From the NCBI GenBank assembly GCA_004151065.3, contig NWUY0300009897.1, forward strand, positions 62,842 to 74,613: a stretch of 11,772 bases of DNA. Reading direction: 5' to 3'. The translations under genes were made by a program, and so were the position numbers. Position 1 is the first letter of the stretch. Every line of letters begins with the position of its first letter. This document shows positions 1-7,371 of the stretch, one piece after another. The stretch comes from Larix sibirica (Eukaryota; Streptophyta; Pinopsida; Pinales; Pinaceae). A model generated the notes under the pieces. The model saw nothing but the letters and a program-made list of their open reading frames with translations, was not told the DNA's origin and searched no databases.

Positions 1-437
1 ATCTCATACTTCATAACATTCTGCAATCTATGCATTGGTTCAACATACCATTATGTTTTTGCGCATATTCAAACTCAACTGATACTGCATATCCTGAGTT
101 TTGCTGCTATTCTGACCTCGCATATCTTTATCAGATCACTCAGATTAATATACACACCCTTTGGTGTCTTACAATTCTGTCTTGGCACATCTGCCTTAGG
201 TAATATGTCACCCTCTACGTTCCATCTGCGATACTACCTTTCTATTCTTACACAATTGTCTCAGCTAAACCTCATCATACTACACATCTACTGCCGTGCT
301 GCTGTTTTGTTGTTGCGCATCCGTCTTAGATAAACCACTTCATCTTTATACACATAATCTACTATGCTGCATTATGCTCATCTGGTTCTTCTTCTAGATT
401 ATGTTGTTCTTGTTCCACGAGCCATTGATACCCCAAG
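1..437 (-). mobile_element. Probable internal (leader) sequence of the inserted LTR element, copy A side only
   Basis: This stretch lies outside the long repeat and has no counterpart next to copy B. On the minus strand it directly follows the LTR-like block and its primer-binding-like site, so its position fits the untranslated leader, and perhaps the gag start, of the same element. I see no recognisable protein in any frame; the minus strand is broken by stops and the plus-strand open frames have no family resemblance. The element would continue beyond the left edge of the window. The assignment is by position only. Confidence 0.4.
419..435 (-). other. Primer-binding-site-like sequence (initiator Met tRNA type)
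   Basis: The minus strand reads TTGGGGTATCAATGGCTCG. Plant LTR elements primed by initiator methionine tRNA carry TGGTATCAGAGC just after the 5' LTR. The GGTATCA core (plus 426-432) matches exactly and the following bases match only in part. It sits 2-12 nt past the end of the LTR-like block, the expected distance. The corresponding place beside copy B lacks it. Confidence 0.45.
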
Positions 438-520
438 ATTAGAAGCTTTCCAAATCAGAGCACTAAAACATTCACATCTTCAAGCTTACTTTCACTCTCC
501 AACTCTCCAACTTGGATTCT

Positions 521-528
521 TATTTATA
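521..528 (-). promoter_or_regulatory. LTR TATA box (copy A)
   Basis: The minus strand reads GTATAAATAAG, a canonical plant TATA box, inside the LTR about 85 nt before its 3' end. That leaves room for a short R-U5. It is the likely promoter of the inserted element; transcription would run toward base 1. Confidence 0.55.
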
Positions 529-637
529 CTTGTCCTGCACATACCGTGTGTCCACAAATTGGTCGTGGCGTCCCTTCTTTCTTGCTTTGCATTCAAGCTG
601 CTTTCCGCATCTGCCACTTGTCATGATCTGCGCGACT

Positions 638-930
638 GAAGTATCATCTCTTGTGGGTCTTGCACATACTTGGTGATTTGAATTGCGAGTCTTGTGCACT
701 TTGGAACCACTCCGTATCGGGTCTTGTGCCCTTGAAGTACCATCACTTGTGGGTCTCGTGCACTTGACTTATTCAACCACCTCTTGCTCCCAATACTCTT
801 GCATGCTTCAACAAATTGTATGGTTCATCCCATTGGTGGGTCTTGTGGACTTCCAGGACTTGCATATATGTTTAACCACTTCTTGCTCTTGAACCTCTTG
901 CGCACTACCAGGACTTGTCCTACCATCTAT
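638..930 (-). repeat. Degenerate ~96-100-nt tandem repeats in LTR U3 (copy A)
   Basis: Blocks beginning near 638, 734 and 831 share a plus-strand pattern of GAAGTAYCATCWCTTGTGGGTCTTG type; a second shared phrase (AACCACYTCTTGCTC) recurs at about 775 and 875. The core GGGTCTTG or a close variant appears about five times between 655 and 845. The repeats lie upstream of the TATA box in transcription order, where enhancer-like repeats are common in LTRs. They are imperfect and were found by eye. Confidence 0.5.
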
Positions 931-980
931 TAGGCATTACCTTTGACTAGATGGATGGTGTCTTGCACATTATCTTTATC

Positions 981-1058
981 TACTTATTCAAGATGGATGT
1001 ACTTATGCAATCTGGAGATACTTATTCAAACTGGTTTTCATATATTTATTCAAACTGG
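981..1058 (-). repeat. Four copies of a 16-17-nt motif spaced 19-24 nt (copy A)
   Basis: Plus-strand starts at 981, 1000, 1019 and 1043 read as variants of TACTTATTCAAACTGG. The third and fourth copies are nearly identical, the first two more diverged. The cluster lies near the start of the U3-like part of the LTR. It may be a small minisatellite or repeated transcription-factor sites; nothing in the sequence decides between these. Confidence 0.65.
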
Positions 1059-1118
1059 AACAAGAATACTGAATCCTCTTTGACATTAGTTGACATCAAT
1101 GACAACCAAAGTTCAACA

Positions 1119-1381
1119 GTGTATATATGGAAATTGGCACATTGTTTAACTACATCAATACAATCGAAGAAGAGATAAGGATAGAAATTTCCAGCATGAA
1201 TGATATTTTGGGTGGTGGTTGTTCCCAAAATATGGTGACCACAAGCATCACTATGGCAGTCATTTAAGACTCGCTCAACTTCTTCGTGCATAAGACAATG
1301 ATGAAAGATGGTGTCAACCCCTCGTCTATATAAGACATCATTGATGAGGAAATATCGAGGAAAATGGTGATGAATATGACG
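1119..1381 (-). pseudogene. Integrase N-terminal HHCC zinc-binding domain, truncated (copy A)
   Basis: The open minus-strand frame begins after a TGA at 1382-1384. It shows the family entry phrase VLYRRGVD, then the zinc-binding pattern: CHSDACGHH supplies the two histidines, and FYPYLF matches the usual Y-W-P stretch. In the terminal CxxC only the first cysteine remains (C-A-N-F, cysteine codon 1139-1141). The frame then runs into the inserted LTR at 1118, so the DDE catalytic core is absent. An ATG-initiated open frame (1291-1046) crosses this junction and adds 24 LTR-derived residues by chance. It lies downstream of RNase H, as expected for gypsy pol. Confidence 0.85.
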
Positions 1382-1418
1382 TCAATCACCTTTTGAAATA
1401 AAGGAATGAAAATTTCTA

Positions 1419-2686
1419 GTTAGTAAGAATAAGAGTATGTCTGTGTGTAATGGGTCTTCGAGAGATAGTAAATAGGTGTTCATCGAAAAGAACATCATTA
1501 AGGGGAGGGTTCAATGCGTTGGTGGGGAGGTCATTGTTGAACTTAGCTAGGGATAAGACTTTCTTTCCCTTAGGAAGTGTGAATTAAAGGTCAAATTCTC
1601 GTAGGATGATTATCCATTGAGAAAATGTCGACTTATGAGATTAGCGTGGGATTGGAATTGGATAAGATTTTGGTTTTAAGCAATAATATGCAATGCCATA
1701 ATTTTTGGATGACAAAGACAAATGCCAATGATAAATTTTCAACATGATTGTAAGGTAGCATGGCACTTGACAAGTTCTTATTCACATAGTATATGGCATG
1801 CTCTGAGCCATCATCTTCCTATTGAATTAGAACCCCAACAATTGCAAATGGAGCAACTAATAAGTAAAGGACAAATTCCTTTTCAAAGTTAGGTAGGCTA
1901 ATGAGTGGTATGGAACTGAGGGCCCACTTTAATGTATTAAAAATTCTTGGGCATGGTTATCCAATACAAAGGCTTTGTCAAACCACAAGAATCATAAGAA
2001 TCCATGAGTAGTGGTGGTGTAATCAAGAAAAAAATCTTCGAAGGAGGTTTGCTTTATCTTGGAGGCTATACATTTGTCCCAAATTTTTAGGTGGGGGAAG
2101 CTCGGAAATGGACCAAAATTTCAAATGGTAGATAGTGGCACATGTTTTATAGATAATTAATCCTAAAAGGTGGTCGAGGAGTACACAAAAGACACTCTTT
2201 AGAGGATTCGAGCAGAGATTGTATTATTGACATCGAAGGAAGATAAATCAAAGGAATATAATACAAAGATAATTCAGGTGGTGGGATCACTTCTTTGATC
2301 TGGTAGTGAGATCATCTAGGTATGTTATAATCAAATTCCCTAAGTCATGAAAAAAAATGGCATAGCTTTATTGAAAGTAGCTCCAGTGTTCTTCAAAATA
2401 AAATTCATAACTCAATAGACAAATGTCATCAAAGGGGTAGTGAAGGTAGTTTAGTATTGGTCTTAGGGAAGAATGCGGATCTAGTTGTATCTTGGAAATC
2501 CATCCATAAATGAAAGGATTTTGTGGCCAGCAAATTCATTGATGACCTAATCAATGAAAGGTGTTGGGTAATTTCCCCATAAGTATGTTTTTCTATGACT
2601 CCCTCTATGACAAAAATATCTACTTTAATGGTGGGTGAAATGTTAGTTGTATTACCTTCTTCAAATCCATCTAGAGTGGGTATCAA
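1419..2686 (-). pseudogene. Reverse transcriptase-RNase H region of gypsy pol, broken (copy A)
   Basis: Minus-strand order: a pre-RT phrase NISPTIKVDI (about 2640); PTPFID and FAGHKILSFMDGF (2558-2496, first catalytic Asp codon 2502-2504); LKNTGATFNKAM; YLDDL (2322-2308, the catalytic Asp pair kept); the thumb NPLKSVFCV; and the connector PPPKNLGQMYSLQ (2097 down). RNase H has SLPNFEKEFVLYL, EDDGSEHAIYYVNKNLS and the tail WIIILREFDL. From 2355 to 1636 one frame can be followed across several stops. Breaks: stops at 2547, 2481, 2463, 2451, 2412 and 1819; a frameshift in an 8-A run (2350-2357); frameshifts near 1626-1635 and 1385-1419. The segment normally between the pre-RT phrase and PTPFID is missing. 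Confidence 0.88.
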
Positions 2687-4239
2687 TTTTTAAACCAATC
2701 AACTTTTCCAAGTGGAAATAATTATTTAGATTGAATAAAGTATTGGTTATTCAATATGGTTTGAGGAAAAAAATAGCAACAATGATACATAGTGTCCCAT
2801 GGATAGTTGGGATTGGTGAGGGATTCCAAGTTCTCTTCATTTGAGTTTAACACTATAGGAAGAGTTTCTTATAGATCAGATTGTATTGTGCATGTACTAT
2901 AAGGAAACGGTAGAATAGGGTATTGATCCACTTGGTACCTCAACTCACTACAAGGTTTGGTTCATATACATTGCTCCTAATGATGAGGAAATGCAACTAG
3001 AGGAATAGGGATCTACCGATGAGGATGTTAAAGATATACTAGGCATCAAATAGATACGTATGTTCATTCCCATTAATGAGGAAGTACAATCATTAGATGA
3101 AGACCCTAGTGAGGAGGAAACATAGTATATGGAAATCGATTTTTCATCATCTGTGATATATGGATGTTGAGTTTTAGTAATCGGATGAGGTGGTGTCAGT
3201 GGCTAACTTGGAAGTAGAAGTGATGCTATGGAAAATTCAATAGAAATCAAGATATGTGGTTGACTAGTGTAGGATGTTGTTATGGATGGGAAACAATGCC
3301 CAGATAATGTGCATTGGTGAACAACATTTGATTCTACATTGGTTGAGATGTAGAGGATTGATATGGAATTTGCATTGCTCACTGTGGGTTGAGGTCCACT
3401 CCTAGTAGTTGGTGAGGGAAGTGTAGGTATTTTTGTTGGCATGGAATCAACATGGTGAACAATAGCAAGGGATTCTCAAAAGTGAGGCATTAGAGGAAAA
3501 TGATGGGAATAGTGACCATAGTTATCATATAAAACGAAAGGATGGTTGTTCCACAATGATTTATTATGTTCGATAGGGGCCTCAATATGGGAGATTTATA
3601 CAACTAGTATAGTTTCATTGATTCCTAATTCATCGTCGTTCATTGGTTGGTGAAGATATGGGAGTGAAGGGAATTTATTAGTAGCATGTCTAGATAGGTT
3701 GCACCGAGCGCAAGGAGGTAGGAAACAAATAGGTGGTTGTATCAGTGTTTGGTATGGGATATCAATATACTTGGGTTTCTTGTTCTTGGCCTTAGCCATT
3801 GGAGGTTTGGGTTGGTCAATGGGTTTAATTTTTAGTTGAGGTGTTGAAGGGATTTTGACAGGTCAAGCCTGATTTAACACTAGTTGCAATATCAACACCG
3901 TGGACATAGTTATGGATTTATACTAAGTCTAGGGTACCAATGGCATGCTTAGTTGAGATGGTTGTAGATACCATATTGGGATACCCAAGGAGAGGTTAGG
4001 AATACTCTGCATAGACATTCAAAGGGGTGGATACAGAAAGGGGGTTTGTGGAAAGGGAGACCCCAGATTCAGGATTCTACTCCATATGGGCATGGAAAGA
4101 GTAGGTATGTTAGAAATCCCATGTGTTTGAGGTGATGATGCAACGTTTGGTGTAGACCCAAGGGTGTCTTGATTCTTGGACGATTAGGTGGTGCACATAT
4201 TAGATGTATTTAGTTTTTTTATAATACGAGTTGGGGCGC
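2687..4239 (-). pseudogene. Protease-RT linker of gypsy pol, poorly conserved (copy A)
   Basis: This 1.55-kb stretch joins the protease and RT remnants. Minus-strand pieces that look coding include NPNYPWDTMYHCCYFF (about 2855-2800), a serine-rich run around 3130-2960 open for some 60 codons, a TRSGPQP segment (3442-3203) and a basic MAKAKNKKPKYIDIPY segment (3799-3596). The short open frames here are pieces of one broken linker, not separate genes. Such linkers are variable in Tat-like elements and carry no known catalysis. The serine-rich run is acidic when read on the plus strand, but that frame has stops. Confidence 0.55.
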
Positions 4240-4760
4240 TATAATAATTACCTAGTAAGGTGGAACCTTTGAAGACTCATGGCCCTATGCTTGTAAAAGT
4301 AGAAATAGTTTGGTTCTCGTCTAAGGTAGGTAAGACGATGTTTGTATTGAGTACTTGAGCATTGGGTTAATAAGTGAGTTAGTCAATAGTGATGTCCTTT
4401 TTGTTATGAGGAAACAATATATTTTTATACATGGAATAAGTGACTACTTTCATAGCACACATGCAAGTACATCCAACAAATATGTTATACTCCAACAGGG
4501 CATTGAATACCCCTACATCAATTAAAACCATTTTATCGATCAACTCGATAGGTACATTTTGGTAAATCCCTTCTCCCTGCAATCGATGACCATCATATTC
4601 TCTAAGGGTGATTGTAAATGGTACTAATATAGGGGATCCAAATTGATTGTAGACATTAGAAAACATGGCACACATAGAGGATCCCTCATTTTTAATGCAC
4701 TAATCGACATAGTCACCATTATATTGATGGATTCCTGGAACATGAGTTAGCAAAAGCCCT
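4240..4760 (-). pseudogene. Gypsy aspartic protease region, inactive (copy A)
   Basis: Minus-strand frame: VPGIHQYNGDYVD, a stop, then CIKNEGSSMCAMF, FGSPILVPFTITLREYDGH, VPIELIDKMVLIDVGVFNA, LEYNIFVG, and FPHNKKDITID with LTY after a stop. This pattern (active-site loop, then ALDYN-L-GR, then FPH-G-IVTIDQL) is the retropepsin region of Tat-like plant pol. The active site should read D-E/S/T-G-A; here it is N-E-G-S, with Asn at codon 4688-4690, so the catalytic Asp is lost. Stops at 4379-4381 and 4367-4369 stand where Gln and Glu are usual. The tail GSTLLGNYY (about 4270-4240) still matches the family. Confidence 0.8.
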
Positions 4761-4926
4761 AATATAAGGGTTGTGACTTAGATTCTCGACCACAAAAAAT
4801 ATAAGATTTAAAGCAAATAAACCATTCATCAATGTAACATGCAATCATAACTATGAATAAACTCATAAGAAATTTGTCAAAATAAGAAGATAATTCACAA
4901 CTAATTGGATGCTTTACATTAACTTA

Positions 4927-5286
4927 CCAATGAATATGACAGTTATACAAAATACAGACATGAGAGTAGCTTGATGGAATGAAGGTGGTCTCCAATGTTG
5001 CTCTATCAAGATAGTTCTTTACTTCCTTGAATGTTCTTGGCTCATTTACTTGGTAGATGGAGGCTAGATGAGGGAGAGTAGAAGAAGTGGTATTCATGTC
5101 TCTTGATAAAATACTAGCATAACCTTGCTATGATTGGTAATTATACAGTTTGACCCCTAGTGGTCTCTTTACATTTTTTATGACAAACCCTAAAGAATAC
5201 TCTCTTCGATTTAGCTTTACTTTTAGCAAAGAGGTAAATCCATGCATTCTAATGATAACATGAGTTTCTTTAGTTTGGACAAAGAG
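4927..5286 (-). pseudogene. Unrecognised coding-like frame upstream of protease, possible gag remnant (copy A)
   Basis: A 120-codon minus-strand frame bounded by stops at 5287-5289 and 4924-4926 has one internal TAG (5128-5130). It contains GFTSLLKVKLN, REYSLGF, and IYQVNEPRTFKEVKNYL. The first part weakly recalls the end of a G-patch (small-hydrophobic then R..GLGF), a module found in some plant gypsy polyproteins, but the diagnostic GLG-K core is not seen. By position it is late gag or the gag-protease joint. I cannot name it. An overlapping ATG-initiated frame (5468-5223) has no family resemblance. Confidence 0.35.
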
Positions 5287-5309
5287 CTAACTCCATGCAT
5301 ATTGATGAT
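5227..5309. repeat. Pair of 30-nt degenerate direct repeats (copy A)
   Basis: Arms at 5227-5256 and 5280-5309 match at about 25 of 30 positions, centred on CCATGCAT, with a 53-nt period. The period is not a multiple of three, so a duplication here would shift a coding frame. Found by eye; copy B has the same pair at 11480-11562. Confidence 0.55.
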
Positions 5310-5519
5310 TAGAAGAATTTGACACCTTGTAACTACTTCTAGGGAATTGTGTGTGCACCAATTAGGCAGATGCTTTCCTTGATTCCTGGTGAGAATCTCG
5401 AAATTAAAAAAAAATGGAGTTTTTAGGGTAGCATAGTTCTTGATGGATCTTCTGTCTTGGGAGCACACCTAATGAGGCAATATATGTGATGGCCTCAAAG
5501 GGTAAATATTTTTTAAGAG

Positions 5520-5759
5520 GGGGGCCTCTTGAGGGTCAAAATTTGTTGAGAGGGATCACATGATGGGATGAATGTACCGATGTTGTGGGTTATGCATCTT
5601 GTGATGGTGTACTAGGGTAACAAAGAGTCCTAATAGGAAAGGGAAGAACGAATAAGTTGATAACCTATTATAATCTTATATTGAATTCATATCACCAGCA
5701 AATATGATTATCTTATGTTTTCAAACTCAAATAATTAATTGATGGCATGTTTCAAACCT
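5520..5759. other. No identifiable feature; probably gypsy gag/leader
   Basis: No open frame of note and no recognisable motif on either strand. It lies between two coding-like minus-strand frames and is probably decayed gag sequence of the gypsy element. It would be part of the repeat unit if copy B continues past the window. Confidence 0.3.
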
Positions 5760-6032
5760 TCATTTTGGCCTTCGACTTGTTTCCATGACCTTGATCCTTC
5801 CTATGAATGCACTCACAACCTTCATCTTACTTTCTTTCTCTACATGCATAGATGACTTTGTTATTAGATGCATTCCCATACTCCTTTCAACATTCACAAA
5901 GGTAAGTTTATTGACATGTTGGTTTGGTAGTTGAGAACTATTTTGAAGTTCATACCCAACATCATAAAATGCAGAAAAATTATTTTGGTATTGTATGAAA
6001 TTTTTGGAATTATTGAAACTTGGATATACATA
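5760..6032 (-). pseudogene. Possible gag fragment, 90-codon open frame
   Basis: The minus-strand frame is bounded by TAA (6033-6035) and TGA (5760-5762) with no internal stop. It starts Asn/Gln/Tyr-rich (PSFNNSKNFIQYQNNF) and ends in a charged, helix-like stretch (KESKMKVV, IGRIKVMET). A polar N-terminal part followed by a helical charged segment is typical of plant gypsy gag, and the position upstream of protease agrees. No gag core (W-Y/F block) or zinc knuckle is visible, so this is inference from context. It has methionines but no convincing start. Confidence 0.35.
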
Positions 6033-6693
6033 TTAATGCCTAAATGAATCAAACTTGAACACATGTGGTAGTTAGAGATGTATTTTTGTCTAGGGTTTTC
6101 AAATGGGGTTAGGTCTTAAATATGAAGATAATGGAGTGTGGCCATCAACTATTGGACTACTAAAAGAATCGATTTTTTGTCACCTACCCTAATTTCTCAT
6201 CCCTAGTACAAAATTTTCCTAGCCCTAAAAGGGGTGTGGTGGGGGAAATTTCGACACCTCTCTCGAGAGCTATAGAAAATGGAACAAGCGATATACCTAA
6301 TGGATTGTCAAACTTTTAGGTTTAGAAGGATAGGTTACTCAATGTGGATTTGGTTGCTTGTTGGTTTGTCCTAGTGGTCATGTGATTGTGATTGGGGCTT
6401 GATTTAATTGCCTTGGGAAGGTAGCATATCAAAATGACAAGTTCCTTGAACCTTCACATCTAGGATTTGAGTCTAGTCCTCTAGAAGTGCTCTTGCATAC
6501 TAAGAAGATGTGTTCAAGATTGTAGGTTAACATTGAACCGTCTTTGGTGGGAGGTGTTTGATTTATCAGTGGAAAAATTGTTTTGGGTTTGTTATGTGAG
6601 GGTAAGGTGGCCTTAGAGAAACCTAGCGGTGTTAAGAAGTGATGTAAATTTTTGAATGAAAAAGTCCCTAGTACTAATATGGCGATTGTCAAG
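6033..6693. other. Single-copy non-coding sequence, origin unclear
   Basis: No protein family is recognisable. The longest minus-strand open frame (6692-6429) has no family features. A weak pair of pol III-like boxes is present (A-box-like at 6365-6380 and B-box-like GGATTTGAGTCTAGTCC near 6463-6479), which could be a worn tRNA-derived SINE. The rest may be the 5' leader of the gypsy element or flanking DNA. The stretch ends at the ambiguous base that precedes copy B. Confidence 0.3.
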
Positions 6694-6694
6694 N
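6694..6694. other. Ambiguous base (n) at the repeat junction
   Basis: This is the only non-ACGT base in the window. It lies five bases before copy B begins, between CAAG and AATA. A single n exactly at a repeat boundary suggests an assembly join or an unresolved consensus, so continuity between 6693 and 6695 should not be assumed. Confidence 0.95.
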
Positions 6695-6773
6695 AATAAT
6701 TAGAAGCTTTCCAAATCAGAGTACTACCACTTTCACATCTTCAAGCTTACTTCAACTCTCCAACTTGGATTCT

Positions 6774-6781
6774 TATTTATA
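6774..6781 (-). promoter_or_regulatory. LTR TATA box (copy B)
   Basis: The same TATAAATA as in copy A, unchanged, on the minus strand. The bases on its downstream (lower-coordinate) side are those that differ most between the two LTRs. Confidence 0.55.
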
Positions 6782-6890
6782 CTTGTCCTGCACATAATGT
6801 ATGTCCACAAATTGGTCGTGGCGTCCCTTCTTTCTTGCTTTGCATTCAAGCTGCTTTCCGCATCTGCCACTTGTCATGATCTGCGCGACT

Positions 6891-7183
6891 GAAGTATCAT
6901 CTCTTGTGGGTCTTGCACATACTTGGTGATTTGAATTGCGAGTCTTGTGCACTTTGGAACCACTCCGTATCGGGTCTTGTGCCCTTGAAGTACCATCACT
7001 TGTGGGTCTCGTGCACTTGACTTATTCAACCACCTCTTGCTCCCAATACTCTTGCATGCTTCAACAAATTGTATGGTTCATCCCATTGGTGGGTCTTGTG
7101 GACTTCCAGGACTTGCATATATGTTTAACCACTTCTTGCTCTTGAACCTCTTGCGCACTACCAGGACTTGTCCTACCATCTAT
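6891..7183 (-). repeat. Degenerate ~96-100-nt repeats in LTR U3 (copy B)
   Basis: Identical by eye to the copy A set: about three diverged units carrying GGGTCTTG cores upstream of the TATA box in transcription order. Confidence 0.5.
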
Positions 7184-7233
7184 TAGGCATTACCTTTGAC
7201 TAGATGGATGGTGTCTTGCACATTATCTTTATC

Positions 7234-7311
7234 TACTTATTCAAGATGGATGTACTTATGCAATCTGGAGATACTTATTCAAACTGGTTTTCATATATTT
7301 ATTCAAACTGG
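7234..7311 (-). repeat. Four copies of a 16-17-nt motif (copy B)
   Basis: Starts at 7234, 7253, 7272 and 7296, unchanged from copy A. The lack of change between copies in a short tandem array agrees with very recent separation. Confidence 0.65.
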
Positions 7312-7371
7312 AACAAGAATACTGAATCCTCTTTGACATTAGTTGACATCAATGACAACCAAAGTTCAACA

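Larger units (their letters stand above)
438..1118 (-). mobile_element. LTR of a probable Copia-type retrotransposon, inserted in gypsy integrase (copy A)
   Basis: On the minus strand the block opens with TGTTGAACTTTGG, followed by GTCATTGATGTCAA, a phrase I associate with the starts of plant Copia LTRs. A TATA box follows at 521-528 and a primer-binding-like site lies just past its left end. At 1118/1119 the integrase zinc-binding frame of the surrounding gypsy element breaks off, which marks an insertion point; the five bases before the LTR (minus strand) are TACAC. The far end does not show a clean CA terminus, ending near CTTCTAAT. No coding potential is seen; the plus-strand open frames here are chance. 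Copia versus another LTR class is inferred from the terminal phrase and the priming site. Confidence 0.6.
438..5519. repeat. Long direct repeat, copy A (nested LTR + gypsy)
   Basis: This segment recurs at 6699-11772. The left limit is ATTAGAAGC, at the inner edge of the LTR; the right limit is unknown because copy B ends with the window. The offset is 6261 up to the 8-nt indel near 491-506 and 6253 thereafter. I counted 17 substitutions from 549 to 5519 (about 0.34%), against 7 to 9 substitutions plus the indel in 438-548. Both the gypsy element and the LTR inside it are included, as are the shared stop codons. Confidence 0.97.
1119..6032 (-). mobile_element. Decayed Ty3/gypsy (Tat-like) retrotransposon, copy A
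   Basis: Minus-strand remnants appear in the family order gag (candidate), protease, linker, RT, RNase H, integrase HHCC. This protease-RT-RH-INT order defines Ty3/gypsy; Copia elements place integrase before RT. The long protease-RT linker and the RNase H block resemble Tat-like plant elements. The integrase catalytic core, chromatin-binding tail and both LTRs of this element are not seen. The left end is set by the inserted LTR; the right end is only the last reading frame I could trace. The element is non-autonomous and dead. Confidence 0.85.
6699..7371 (-). mobile_element. LTR of probable Copia-type element, inserted in gypsy integrase (copy B)
   Basis: This is the counterpart of 438-1118, 673 nt after loss of 8 nt. 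Differences concentrate in the R-U5-like end next to the junction. Unlike copy A, no primer-binding-like site follows on the minus strand; after a few bases comes the n and unrelated sequence. It could be a solo LTR, a truncated element or a contig edge. The gypsy integrase core does not resume beyond it, and no second TACAC is seen there, so a clean solo-LTR insertion is not supported. Confidence 0.6.

Noticed and set aside
364-1178. Plus-strand open frames at 364-639, 683-892 and 951-1178 (and 6936-7145, 7204-7431 in copy B)
   Set aside because: They lie in the non-coding LTR, show no family resemblance, and reflect the C/T-rich low-stop composition. Identity between copies only mirrors the duplication.
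2429-2686. Minus-strand 85-codon open frame read as a single protein
   Set aside because: Only its first third matches the pre-RT region; after the deletion near 2580 the true RT frame is a different one (PTPFID ... FMDGF), so the rest is a shadow.
2960-3140. Acidic plus-strand frame (NDEEMQLEE, EDVKDILGIK, LDEDPSEEE)
   Set aside because: It contains stops and lies inside the minus-strand pol linker, whose serine-rich frame here is open; the acidic reading is its reverse complement.
3203-3799. Minus-strand open frames 3442-3203 and 3799-3596 as independent small genes
   Set aside because: They are in line with the protease-RT linker on the same strand and have no start signals or partner domains of their own.
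4735-4927. Possible intron: GTAAGT donor (minus, 4927-4922) and TTCCAG acceptor (minus, about 4740-4735)
   Set aside because: Joining them does not keep the protease frame, and such short signals are frequent by chance. An intron just upstream of protease is not expected for this element type.
5223-5468. Minus-strand 81-codon ATG-initiated frame
   Set aside because: No recognisable motif; it overlaps the more protein-like frame at 4927-5286 in a different phase.
6226-6693. Plus-strand AAAAGGGG then TGTGGTGGGGG, and TGGCGATTGTCAAG at 6680-6693, as polypurine tract, LTR start and Asp-tRNA-type primer site
   Set aside because: The orientation is opposite to the gypsy element, no second LTR copy is in the window, the LTR end is not CA, and the primer-site match is poor.
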